A DNA stretch of 64,000 nucleotides from Porites lobata (Eukaryota; Cnidaria; Anthozoa; Scleractinia; Poritidae): the NCBI GenBank assembly GCA_942486035.1, contig CALNXK010000127.1, forward strand, positions 1,344,001 to 1,408,000, in the 5' to 3' direction. The notes beneath the pieces are model-generated. The model saw nothing but the letters and a program-made list of their open reading frames with translations, ran no database searches and was not told where the DNA came from. Below, piece after piece: positions 36,001-44,812 of the stretch. Within the stretch, counting starts at the first letter, position 1. The number at the start of each line of letters is the position of its first letter. The translations under genes were made by a program, and so were the position numbers.

Positions 36001-37891
36001 CAAGCACGCAGAAATTACCTCAAATGCGTCTTAGTCCATAAGTGTCTTCACGGAATAGCGCCTTCGTACTTACTTTCAGAGTTTAGACACGCGCACCTTT
36101 TCCATGGCTATAACACCAGAAGTCGTGATTGCTGCGCCCTCCCTTCGCAAAAACTACCAAATACCAAGGTAGCTTCAGAATAAACGGTGCTCGGACCTAC
36201 AACACCCTACCGAGAATCATTAGACAAGTAGAGACCCTCAGTGAATTCAAAATCAAGCTAAAGTGCCACTTTAAACAGTAACACCTGCGTTACATGTTGT
36301 CTTAACTTAATTAATTGTTTTATTTTAATGTTTTAATGTCTTTGGTTTTGTGTTTTGTCAGGGCTCCATTTAAACTAGCTCTGCTAAATTGGATGCCCCT
36401 GGATAAATATTGAATTAAATAAATTAAATAAATAAATAAACATAATCGTCACCCATCTTAATAGCTCGTTTTGGCCCAGTCAGTAGCCCACTTCTGCTGA
36501 GCAGCATATACTCCGTCTTGGTAGGATCGAGTGAGTAATTTGTTCATTCTTGCTGGTTATAGGGGCTCTTGTTTAGCAACGCAAATCAGTGTGGCGCATT
36601 TCAGTCACAATATACCAATTGTTCATGAGTGCGTATGACTAAATGGTGACTGACACACTGATTTCCAATGCTTTTTTGAGGGTCTCAATGGGAGTTTAGC
36701 TTTGACGGTTAAATGTTGGCGATTTTGACGATTGGTTTAAATTGTAGCGGGGTTTTTGACGGACGAAGGTTATCAAGGAAATTTCATCTAATGAATTTTA
36801 AAACTAATATTTAATATAATCTTTGTATTTCTTTAAATATCAAAGGACACGGTCACTGGAGTTCGTCGCGGTTTTTCACATTAAAAATCATGTGATATAT
36901 TTTGCCAGCTTACGATAAAACCTATAATAATATAAAATATTTTCAACATATTTGGTCACGATAAAATACAGGTCATACAATGAGTTCACCTGTCATAACA
37001 AGAATAATGGAGAGTCTCGCACAGGTCTGTTACTCTTGGCAATAAAAGGAAGATTAAGGCTATTTTCACACAGCTATATTGGATAGCTTTTCCGAGTCGT
37101 AGCGACACGAAAAGCTATATCCAGTATAGTATGAACACCTATCCGATATGTGACTCTCAATCTGCTTAGAGATCGGCGCGGTCCAGCTTTGCTCCGTTAC
37201 AGAAATCGTGCCGAGGTCACCATTCTTATGTGTGAACAGAAACCTTATCGTTTTCAGTCGTGCCAGCAAAAAGCTATCCATAGCCTAAAACTCCCAATGC
37301 GTTCATTTGGTCCTCACCGATGAAAACTCGCATCTTATATCGCTCGATTGACTCGAATTGTTTCTGAGTTGCAGTAAATAATTGATAAGGTTATACCGTT
37401 TTGACGGTTGACGGTAAAAACATAAACTTTTGTGACGGTTATCTGTTCAAATTTGACGGTCGTTTGACGGCTTACTGTTAACGCCATTGACGCTCCGTTT
37501 TTGTCTACATAAATCCGGCCAGAAAGATCTGTAATGTATATTTGCAATTCAATGAAAATTGTAGCAATAAGACGAATTACTGGTGGCGTTTTGAATTCTT
37601 ACCTGTAGCTTTCATTAAAGCTCTGTATACCTTGGTATAACCGCGGCCATCGTTTATCGACACGCGTGACTCTTGAGCGTGAACGACGAAAACTGCAAAA
37701 TCCATCTTTAGTGACGGAATAACTTTCTCACTCAATTCATCGATTTCATTAAGAGAGAAGTAGTGATGCTCCACCGTGAAATCGAAACCAAGTTTGTCAT
37801 GCAGCATCGGTCTGGAGGAGTTAAGTAAATCTTCGATGACGCGGAGTTCATAGAGATGATCACAGTTAAAAAGATGGATCTTTTTCTGCAT
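29133..37891 (-). CDS. Gene B: five-exon modular protein (about 711 aa)
   Basis: Minus-strand model: 37891-37603, 34468-34109, 33774-33448, 32593-32321 and 30019-29133. All junctions are phase 1. Order: alpha/beta domain 1 (exons 1-2), Gly/Ser/Pro-rich linker (exon 3), alpha/beta domain 2 (exon 4 plus the start of exon 5), linker, and two C-terminal repeats. Both alpha/beta domains are interrupted at the same structural point, after a helix ending ATG or RVG and before a hydrophobic strand (NVIIVIGADD or KVIFLVCGS), which argues for internal duplication. This is the most complete member in the window. The weak point is the donor of exon 2: no strong site exists, and AAGC-GTGCTT at 34108 fits the phase. 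No membrane segment or signal peptide is seen, so it is likely intracellular. Function unknown. Confidence 0.65.
30047..30278. mobile_element. 232-bp MITE in intron 4 of gene B
   Basis: Ends AGTATAGGAGGGATG and CATCCCTCCTATACT, with inner complementary segments (ACTCCGGAT; TTGTCTTTATCTCTTGAA). It lies only 27 bp before the acceptor of the last exon. Confidence 0.75.
30440..31990 (+). mobile_element. Degenerate LINE, reverse transcriptase region
   Basis: The plus-strand frame at about 30468 reads RVTQGSILGSVP, the conserved reverse transcriptase block normally G-V-P-Q-G-S-I-L-G. The C-terminal remnants (KLPKANINWRKLTIAF, then WNLLPNLLP) lie at 31750-31860. Many stops and gaps. It is inside intron 4 of gene B, opposite to the gene. 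Confidence 0.6.
32123..32148. repeat. (CTTC)n microsatellite
   Basis: Five to six CTTC units, intronic in gene B. Confidence 0.9.
32321..32593 (-). CDS. Gene B exon 4: e4, first half of the second alpha/beta domain
   Basis: Acceptor CTCCTTCAG at 32594, donor GTTG-GTAAGA at 32320. The product starts LAVLSCNVSEEAINAVKQVL, then a QIKQYLER helix, a FCVLVVDGE strand and YENLFKTAVERVG. The exon begins with the same bases (GCTTGGCA) as exon 3 of this gene, which hints at exon duplication or conversion at the acceptor. Confidence 0.75.
33448..33774 (-). CDS. Gene B exon 3: Gly/Ser-rich linker
   Basis: Acceptor TTACCCACAG at 33775, donor GGAG-GTTAGC at 33447, 327 nt, phase 1 at both ends. The product is low complexity with recurring short motifs (SYGQRDQS, SGAGIGS, GTQIPSW) and no predicted fold. 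It probably acts as a flexible spacer between the two alpha/beta domains. Confidence 0.55.
34109..34468 (-). CDS. Gene B exon 2: second half of the first alpha/beta domain
   Basis: Acceptor TTTTGGTAG at 34469. Opens EGNVIIVIGADDNYKNEEE, then RSVISPWARR, EEYLDGRKSFVFSWGEKH and IHVEALMHFL, then a basic and acidic linker. The open frame runs on to 34074; the donor used here (34108) is chosen only because it gives the required phase. Confidence 0.6.
34758..35041. repeat. Short interspersed element family, copy 3
   Basis: Closest to copy 2: shared TTTGCATCCTTAATTTCTCC, CGCTGCGCGTCGT and GTGTTTCATCTGGTGATGAA, ending TGATATATTAC. Intron 1 of gene B. Confidence 0.6.
35240..35920 (-). mobile_element. 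LINE 3' fragment
   Basis: Minus-strand decayed frame with YFLPR, DFYFWVILPSVTYGML and a KWNTLEFLYEKRLLILAH segment, the reverse transcriptase C-terminal region of a CR1/L2-type LINE. The 3' end lies near 35240 in an AATAAATG-rich tract. It stands head to head with the next element. Confidence 0.6.
35930..36441 (+). mobile_element. LINE 3' fragment, opposite strand
   Basis: Plus-strand frame YLKCVLVHKCLHGIAPSYL, HGYNTRSR, then after a frameshift near 36170 RINGARTYNTLPRI and LSEFKIKLK before a stop. This is the standard C-terminus of CR1/L2-like reverse transcriptases. The 3' end is an (AAAT)n tail at 36403-36441. It is 5'-truncated and dead. Confidence 0.7.
37603..37891 (-). CDS. Gene B exon 1: first half of the first alpha/beta domain
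   Basis: The ATG at 37891 gives MQKKIHLFNCDHLYELRV; the open frame continues upstream without another ATG. It carries DFAVFVVHAQESRVSIN and ends KVYRALMKATG at donor ACAG-GTAAGA (37602). It is the close paralogue of 7210-7492; most differences are conservative. Confidence 0.65.
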
Positions 37892-38242
37892 TTTTTCCTG
37901 CCTTTTTCTATAAGTATTCTCTCGGTAGAGCGTGAATCCTTTTCTTAGTTTGAAGATGTGTTTTATAACCACTGCAAAGCGACAGCGTCACTTTTCACTG
38001 ATTAACTTTTCCAAGAAAACCGAATTAAGGATACAATCTACAGTAGCACGCACGAGACCTGAGGGGTGGGGAGTTAAATGCTGAACTCCAGGGGAAAGGA
38101 GTGGGTACAGAGGAGTGGTCTGGAGAAAGTTCGATCGTTGTGAAGATCAATCTGGTCTACTTGTGATTCGTGACTCTAGAGCTACTAACTGCCTGAAATC
38201 AGGTTTCGCTAAACTTGTGCGTAACTATGCTTTAACCTTTAA

Positions 38243-38303
38243 AATTCAATTAAAACGAGTAGAAAATGATTACTAATCATTTTCTACTCGTTTAAATTGA
38301 ATT
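38243..38303. repeat. 61-bp near-perfect palindrome
   Basis: Two 30-bp arms around a single C (38273), with one mismatch. The core is GAGTAGAAAATGATTA and its complement. Weaker pairing continues outward (ACCTTT against AAGGTAAA). No coding or element context is visible; 37900-39030 otherwise shows nothing I can support. Confidence 0.9.
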
Positions 38304-39031
38304 TAATTCAAGGTAAAAGATGACGAAACTTTGAAAGTAGCATCCTCTTTTACAAGCTCTCAGCAATGAAAAACTTTCCAAATTGCAAGGCTTCATCCAA
38401 TGTGAATGGAACTGGCCAATATCCTGTCTGAATGACTCGGAAACCCAGAAAAGGGGACTTTAAGGGAGTTAAAGTCTATCCCTACCCCTCCCCCCGCCTA
38501 GAAGCGTACTCCTTCGGCGCTCGTTTAGGAAATCGGTCAGTGAACTAATTTCAAAAGGAGAAAAATGCTCATATCGATCAAACTGCGTGCAAAATGCGTT
38601 ATTATAATTTATGCATTACGTTATGCATATGAAAAGTTCGGCGTCTGAATCAAAAACGTTCCTAAGTCGTTTCATAGTCGAGAGTCCCGGCCGAGCTAAT
38701 TTTTCTAATTCCCCTCTCCCTCCGGTCCGTTTTTGAATCCGAAAATGTTAGGTTCCTTTTTACTACGAAAAACAGAATAACCTGGAGAGTGAAATGTGAA
38801 AAATTAATCTTTAGAAAATCGTAGGGAATTTATTAGATAGGTTTCGAAAATTGTACATGAATGGAACGGTCATCTGGAACTTTTAAGCCGTCATCAAGTA
38901 GTAGAAAATTCTAGGCAATAATTGCTTCTCCGAACAGATATGGTGCTCCTCAGTTCGGCGTCTGAACAGGGCCTAAGCACCGGTTGATGAAACCTGAAAT
39001 TGTTTTCCAACCGTTGTGACGTGTTGACTTA

Positions 39032-39120
39032 CAGCGCGAAGCTCGCTACCGTTCCACCCGACCAAGATTTTTGATGAATTTTTGACACTTTTTTGACACT
39101 TTACCAATGAGCCCCGACGA
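39032..39120 (+). repeat. Left terminal inverted repeat of the two-gene transposon
   Basis: The first 20 bp are identical to the right end. Then an imperfect match including AAGATTTTTGA and TTTTTGACACTTTTTTGACA. Confidence 0.85.
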
Positions 39121-39212
39121 CAAAGTGGGCGGAGACAGTCTAGACATGTGGATAGATATGTGGCGCGACAAGAATTCATGGGATATTTTTAGTTTGTTGG
39201 TCGGCGGGCGAC

Positions 39213-40262
39213 ATGAAATTTCAAGTGAAAGTGGAGTATGGGAGAGAGAAATTTGTAAAGTTTTACGTTGAAGCAGAAGTTGTCGATGGAAAGGTACTGA
39301 GGTATTCATTCTCCTCGCTTGTAGAAGACATCCGACAGACCTGCGGTAGCTTGCGACATCACACGTCCAGCACTTTGCGGATACGATACAAGGACGAAGA
39401 TGGCGATTTTGTCAACCTCAACGAGGACGACACAGATAATTTTCAAGAGATGTTTGTTCGTGCCAGTTCAGTAGATGAAGGGCTATATCGGAAAGTACTT
39501 CTGAGAGTCAGTGAGCTAGATTCACCTGTAGTTCAACCAACGGTCCAGGCAAAAAGAAGAAAGTTTGAACAAGAAATGTCTACCCCAGCGCGGGAAACTG
39601 AGCACATGCACAAACTTGATCCTCGCTCACTTGAGAGCAGCTTTGCGAATGCCGCAAATCCCGAGCGATCGCCACTCGACTACGTAAAAGCAGAATTGGC
39701 CGAAAATGTGCAGTTAAAAAACGTTTTATTATCGAGTGCGAAAGAGGAGTTGGTCAAGGCAACCGCCCAAAATGAAGCGCTCACTCCTCTCTCAGCCATA
39801 CGATCAAGGATCTGTGGAAATTGTCACGAATCTGGTCATACAAAACCGAAATGTGTTTCACCTCCCTGTCCTTCTCATGACGCTTGTGGTTTGAGGGACA
39901 AGCACCCTGAGCTGAAACTTAAGATATCAGAGCTGCAAAAAGAAATCAAACGATTACAGCAAGAACACTGCGATGCAGAATCAAAGCTGAAGGCGTTTTG
40001 CGAGTCCCGCGTGAAGGCATCAACTTCATTTTTTGCAGTAATGCGTCCCAGACTTAAAGTGCGTAATTTAATCAAGTACAATGACCGTGTTTCCTTAGAC
40101 CGAGATCTTCTTATTCTTGAAAAAGCATTGAATGGAAAGATTCCTGAATTTGATGTGAGCGAGGATTGGCGGTTGCCAATTCTGATTGAACAGTATCGAA
40201 ATAGAAATGTTGATATTTATTTGAACAGCGTCGTAGATTGCCGCTCTTCAGTTTCCAAATGA
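39213..40262 (+). CDS. PB1 domain / CCHC zinc-knuckle / coiled-coil protein carried by the transposon (349 aa)
   Basis: Residues 1-100 look like a PB1 domain: lysine-rich strand 1 (KFQVKVEYGREKFVKFYV) and an OPCA acidic motif YKDEDGDFVNLNEDD at residues 59-73, so both the basic and acidic faces of a type I/II PB1 are present. PB1 domains oligomerise head to tail. Residues 201-214 form CX2CX4HX4C (CGNCHESGHTKPKC), a nucleic-acid-binding knuckle, followed by another Cys/His cluster to residue 231. Residues 232-262 form a Leu/Lys/Glu coiled coil. The C-terminus (DRVSLDRDLLILEKAL, EDWRLPILIEQY) is unassigned. It starts at an ATG and has no break. It is placed inside the transposon ends, convergent with the transposase. 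It could be a captured host gene or a standard second gene of this element; a regulatory or assembly role is inferred. Confidence 0.8.
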   Translation: MKFQVKVEYGREKFVKFYVEAEVVDGKVLRYSFSSLVEDIRQTCGSLRHHTSSTLRIRYKDEDGDFVNLNEDDTDNFQEMFVRASSVDEGLYRKVLLRVSELDSPVVQPTVQAKRRKFEQEMSTPARETEHMHKLDPRSLESSFANAANPERSPLDYVKAELAENVQLKNVLLSSAKEELVKATAQNEALTPLSAIRSRICGNCHESGHTKPKCVSPPCPSHDACGLRDKHPELKLKISELQKEIKRLQQEHCDAESKLKAFCESRVKASTSFFAVMRPRLKVRNLIKYNDRVSLDRDLLILEKALNGKIPEFDVSEDWRLPILIEQYRNRNVDIYLNSVVDCRSSVSK

Positions 40263-40803
40263 CTATATCTATAGAGGACTGAACTTTCTGAACTGTACAA
40301 TAAGATCACCTTGTCAGCTGTTGTGTTGATGTATTGTTGAAAATTTTGTCTTTTATGCATTATAAAATTAAATTTTATGTTGTGTTGAATTATTAATTTT
40401 TTATTCTGTTTACATTTCGCGTGTTGTTTTTATACATTGTCGCCCATGTGATACAATGACACAAAAGTACTTTGAACAGTCGGCTTGAATATATAATAAT
40501 TTTATTCAGTTGACATGATAACCCAAGAACTTGGAGGAATATATATTTTTTCGAATATCTAATTGTTGCGTGACTATATTTCCCCAACTTATTTGTTCTC
40601 ACGGCGAGTTAAAACTACAACCGGGCGGAAATGCCTTGAAACGAACAAGGGTATCACAAGCATTTTTTTTTATGAATATCAATAAACAAGAAGCTATAGG
40701 AGATATTAGTTTTCCATCAATTATCGCGAACATTTACAGCCGTTTTCACTGTTTCGTGCATTCAGCTGGCGATTTCTCGCCCATCTTTTGACATGCTAGG
40801 AAA

Positions 40804-40908
40804 ACAGGGCGGATCGATGTCGACAAATCACAGCCCGCCAATGTGACCTTCTGAACTTTTTTAGGTCATTCTAGTGGGCTGTGATTGGTGGATTTCGATC
40901 CGTTCTGT
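40804..40908. repeat. Long hairpin between the two transposon genes
   Basis: CAGGGCGGATCGATGTCGAC...AATCACAGCCC pairs with GGGCTGTGATTGGTGGATTTCGATCCGTTCTG, about 40 bp of stem with a few mismatches. It may be a nested MITE or a shared terminator-like structure for the convergent transcripts. Confidence 0.75.
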
Positions 40909-40989
40909 TTGTTAAGCTCAAAAAGTGGTGGTATTCGCCACGCTCTCATATTTCTTGTCTTCATATTTTTGTCTTGATTGTCGTTAGTT

Positions 40990-42048
40990 TTATACAAGAT
41001 AGCCGCACTTCCTGAAGTATCCTGCTGAGTTTTCTGCAGTGATATGAGAAATCGCTTCTCCGATTGCCACTTCCGTTTCGTTCATTGCTAGCACCTGGTT
41101 CAGTTGAAGAAATTGCTTGATCTGGTTGAAACAGTACTCGCATGTATTGAAGTGCGGTGAATACGGTGGTTGGTAAATCAGTTCGATTCCGCATCTATTA
41201 AACATATTTCGCAACAATGGCTCAATGTGGCGAGCATGGTGAAATGCACAATTGTACATCACTACAACATCACCACGCTCTAACACAGCACTTCCATCTG
41301 TCCGTTCTACTTGCAAGGCGTCGTCAAAAAAATTTAGGAGTTCCAAACCATTTGATGGGCCTTGAAGAATATTGAAGTAATCGACACCAACAACTGAGTG
41401 GAGCAAATTTAAAGTAAATGTAGCGTTAGAAGCGTAACGTTGAAATTCAATAGCTCGTTCGCCGACCCTAGCGTTTCCATAGCGGCGATTACCAGTGGTC
41501 TTTACAACACTTGATTCATCAAAGAAATGAATCTTACTGGCTGGATATCTTGATATGGCTTGTAGATATTCGTCTTGCCGTTCCAATGCACCTGGTTTTT
41601 CTGCTTCAAATGGACATACCGTCAGTTTCTTCTTACGAAACATGAGGTCTTGCCTGAGTCGCCGATTGATCTGTGACGTTCCTGGAAGGTCATTGGGATG
41701 AATCACTCCATCTAACAGTAACCTTTGCTGTATCTCAGAAGCGTAGGTGCTCGGTTTTATTCGTTTTTGCACTTCAATGTATTCAAGAACGTTCGCGTCA
41801 ATTTTAGGTTCAAGAAAATTAGTTCGTGGTGTACGAATCGACGAATTTGTTACATTGTAACTACTGGTAACTTTTTTTACAAATGTATGGCTGGTCCTGA
41901 CTTGTCTTGCAATAGCGCGTTGGCCTAAACCTTGGTGGTTCAAATCTAATATTCGCTCACGAACAAGAGAAGGTAGTGCTCTTCCATTATCGTATAGGCC
42001 GCCATTCGCGTTAACACGCAATTGTATATTTGCTGTGGCTTGAGACAT
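40990..42048 (-). CDS. Tc1/mariner-superfamily DDE transposase with PAX-like paired domain (352 aa), catalytic Asp lost
   Basis: Residues 12-60 (NANGGLYDNGRALP, VRERILDLNHQGLGQRAIAR, TSHTFVKKV) match the beta-hairpin and first helix-turn-helix of PAX paired domains, which in turn resemble Tc1-type DNA-binding domains. A second helix-turn-helix region follows at about 80-140. The DDE core has D177 (HFFDESSV), then VVMYNCAFHH where the second Asp is expected (position 265 is Tyr), and E304 (PYSPHFNTCEYCFNQIK), spacing of 38. The reading frame is otherwise intact from ATG to stop. With the second metal-binding Asp missing it should be inactive unless the Tyr is a sequencing error. It would bind the terminal inverted repeats at 39032 and 42245. 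Confidence 0.9.
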   Translation of the reverse strand: MSQATANIQLRVNANGGLYDNGRALPSLVRERILDLNHQGLGQRAIARQVRTSHTFVKKVTSSYNVTNSSIRTPRTNFLEPKIDANVLEYIEVQKRIKPSTYASEIQQRLLLDGVIHPNDLPGTSQINRRLRQDLMFRKKKLTVCPFEAEKPGALERQDEYLQAISRYPASKIHFFDESSVVKTTGNRRYGNARVGERAIEFQRYASNATFTLNLLHSVVGVDYFNILQGPSNGLELLNFFDDALQVERTDGSAVLERGDVVVMYNCAFHHARHIEPLLRNMFNRCGIELIYQPPYSPHFNTCEYCFNQIKQFLQLNQVLAMNETEVAIGEAISHITAENSAGYFRKCGYLV

Positions 42049-42159
42049 TATTCTTTTCTACTCACTAGTTTCTTGCAAATTTATTTTCCTGCTACTTACG
42101 ATCAAACCAGTTACATGCAGTTATATGTATTTCACTCGCGCGCGGTAATTTCAAAAGGT

Positions 42160-42245
42160 CTGGCAAACTCCGCCCCCAATCAAAAAAGTGTCAAAAAAAT
42201 GTCAAAAATCTTATTCCGTTGGAAACGGTAGCGAGCTTCGCGCTG
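42160..42245 (-). repeat. Right terminal inverted repeat of the two-gene transposon
   Basis: Complement of the left end: 20 bp identical, then imperfect, with TTTTTTGACACTTTTTTGATTGGGGG towards the interior. Confidence 0.85.
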
Positions 42246-42470
42246 TAACAGTGTATTGAAAAGCACATTTAGCATTATTTCTGCGTCCGGATTTAGAAAA
42301 AGAAAAAAACAAAGAACAAATATGGCCCGGTGCAGTTCGCCTGAAAGTTATTATTCTTCGGGCCGTAATACAGAGCTGAAACTTTGCAGACTTTGATCTA
42401 TATATCGGCGGGGAAAAAGGCAAACTAAGAAATCTGGGTTTTCGACAGCGTAAAACGATCATAATGCCTC
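42246..42470. repeat. Dispersed repeat, copy 2, cut by the transposon
   Basis: Same order of motifs as 4741-4925 starting at GTATTGAAAAGCA, directly at the transposon edge, so the transposon appears to have landed in or beside an older repeat. From 42471 to 43930 I see no gene that I can support. Confidence 0.5.
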
Positions 42471-43934
42471 TGAGTCCAATCTCCTGTTCCTCTGTCTCTT
42501 GTTGTCGGCGTTTCCTTCGCTTTGCTAAGCGATGTTCCTTCTGCTCCGAGGTTTCTTGTTGACGTCTTCTCCTTCATTGTTCACGCTGAATTTGAAGTCG
42601 GCGTTCTCGCTCCAGAGGAGGTTCGGTGGAAAATCTTCCTGGGCGAGGATTTGGAGCCACTTGTTGTGCTTGTGTGTCATTTGCATGGGGAATTGTTCGT
42701 GATTCGCCGATGGTAAACTTTGTTTCACAGACGATGAATAAACACATCAAAATGCGCCTTGGTCATCGGCGGCGAAGTCTATGCTGCCTGGAAACGCAAA
42801 ACTCTCCATGACGTCACTGGCGGATAACAAGCATATATTCAGAGAGAGATTTACGAAGACTCGAGTTCCGCAGCTGGCTAAGACCACGCGCGGTTAGCAG
42901 ACTGCGCGCGCGCTTCGCTTGCGACAAGATTATAAAGTCGCTACGCTCGGTGCTCCGCGCCAAACTTTGCTCAGAATTATGTCAAGACTGATGTCAATAC
43001 ATTGAAAACAAACCAGAAAATGCCGGTAGAAAAACGTGACATAATTACGTTCTATTTTTTTTTTAAAGAAAACGCCGACTGAATATGATCCGCAAAAACT
43101 CTGTTTTTGTTTGAGCGTCGCCTTTAAAAACATTAAAAGGTACTCAAACAAAGAAAACCCTTTTGCAAAGACCCAGCGGTTTATTCAATAAACATCAAGT
43201 AAAATCACGGTGAAAATAAAGCCTGAATAAAGCAGTCTTTCTAAAAAGCTCTAAAACAAAACATTTTTGATAGGTGAGATTGTCAGAGATGAGGAAATCA
43301 CGGGGAAATCATCAGAGGAGAAAATTTTGGCAAGCTGTTTGAAACGGCGTAATGCGTATTGCTTTAATACGACAGACCATAGTAGACTGCTAAAAACAAG
43401 CAGAGCATAATTGGCACATATCTCAATACGCGAAGCAAGGTAAAGATATTTCGAAATCTGTAATTTATTAAAATCAAAATTTATTCGGCGCGCCTTGTAT
43501 CATCTAACTGCCCGTCTGCCGACTTCCGGGCTCCCCCTTGCGATCCCTCGGAAGATACACGTCTCTCCCTTGTTCAAAATAATCCGTTAAAAGAGGGCTT
43601 GAAACTGACTGAAATAGAATAAATAATTTCTTTCTCTTCACTATCAATTGTGCTGTTATTACTGAGTTATAATCTAACTACCATAAATTAGCTGAATTCG
43701 ACATTTGAACACTCTCTTAAACTGTTTGCACAATACACTCTTCAGGATCTCCCTTCGCGAAGGGTCACTGTTGCATAAAACCCAAATACACGCTACTCTT
43801 AAAAATAGAAATCTCACTTTCATTATTTTTTTACACGTAAAATTTAAGGGACTCTATTGCGCTCACCTCCTTCATTCTTTTATAAAAACCGGCGTGAAAA
43901 TCGCACGAGTTAGTAGTGATACAATAAAATTCCT

Positions 43935-44076
43935 GACGCGCCGTCCACCAGTCAGAAAATTTTAAAAAGTTAGTTTTAAACTAGGAACAGGAGTAGAGAA
44001 TACGTTGCATCGAACTGTATGGGACGCGCCGTCCGCCAGTTCGAAAAATAAGCTAGTTTTAGACTAGGAACAGGAG
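43935..44076. repeat. Two-copy tandem repeat
   Basis: GACGCGCCGTCC(A/G)CCAGT...CTAGGAACAGGAG occurs at 43935-43993 and 44023-44076. Function unknown. Confidence 0.75.
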
Positions 44077-44812
44077 AATTACTTTCTCACTGACAGTTTT
44101 AAAAAAGCTTGTGATCGCCTTGCGCTTCAAAGACTGGCCACAGCCGTCTCTGTTGAATCAAAATCAAGCTTCGTGTCCATTGAAAATTAACTCAGGTCTG
44201 GAACCTAAGCCGGTTCAAAACTACAGGAGTATTTTAGTGAGGATTGAAAAGGTGACTGACTTTCCGCGAAAAATGTATACGCAATCTAGGACCTCTCACA
44301 TATAGCTTAATCATTCTTTACGTTTGTATGTCAACATTCTACTCATTCTCTAGATTTGGCCAAGTTTTCTCACGTAAAAATATTAAAATGTTAAATTACA
44401 AGGATTTTTCTGACAAGAGGTTAATAACATAGAAACTGAATGTGCTATTTAGCTCTAGAGCATTTTTTATGTCTGGCAGCTCAAAGTTCACGGGAATCGT
44501 CGAAGCCAAGCAAATGAACCATTGAACAAGGCACCGTCCTTAAGGGTTTTAGAAATAAATCACACTTTACAAAGCGAAGAGAACTTTATCGAATGTTACC
44601 GATCTGCGAAATTTTAAGCGAATTGAATTTATGGAGTCATATAGTGGTTTAAGGTATTACTGAGCACACGCTAGCGTCATATCACCATAAACTCGCAGCG
44701 ATATAAATTTCTTTACATTGCCCGATTGACGGGAGTTGCGATACTAGGAGTCATCGGCTTTGCCGCTGGGAACATTGTCGAAGAAAAACAACGTGCAGTT
44801 GTTCCCCTGTCC

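Larger units (their letters stand above)
39032..42245. mobile_element. 3.2-kb two-gene Tc1/mariner-superfamily transposon
   Basis: Ends CAGCGCGAAGCTCGCTACCG and its exact complement, each flanked by TA (39030-39031 and 42246-42247), as for Tc1/mariner insertions. Similarity of the ends continues for about 80 bp and includes the direct subrepeat TTTTTGACA(C)TTTTTT. The element holds two converging ORFs, a PB1 protein on the plus strand and a transposase on the minus strand, with about 730 bp between their stops. That gap contains a hairpin. The transposase carries a catalytic substitution, so this copy is not expected to move by itself. Confidence 0.9.

Noticed and set aside
42525..42728. Minus-strand 67-codon ORF with KWLQILAQEDFPPN
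   Set aside because: Composition looks protein-like, but there are no splice sites or neighbours to support an exon and I recognise no family.
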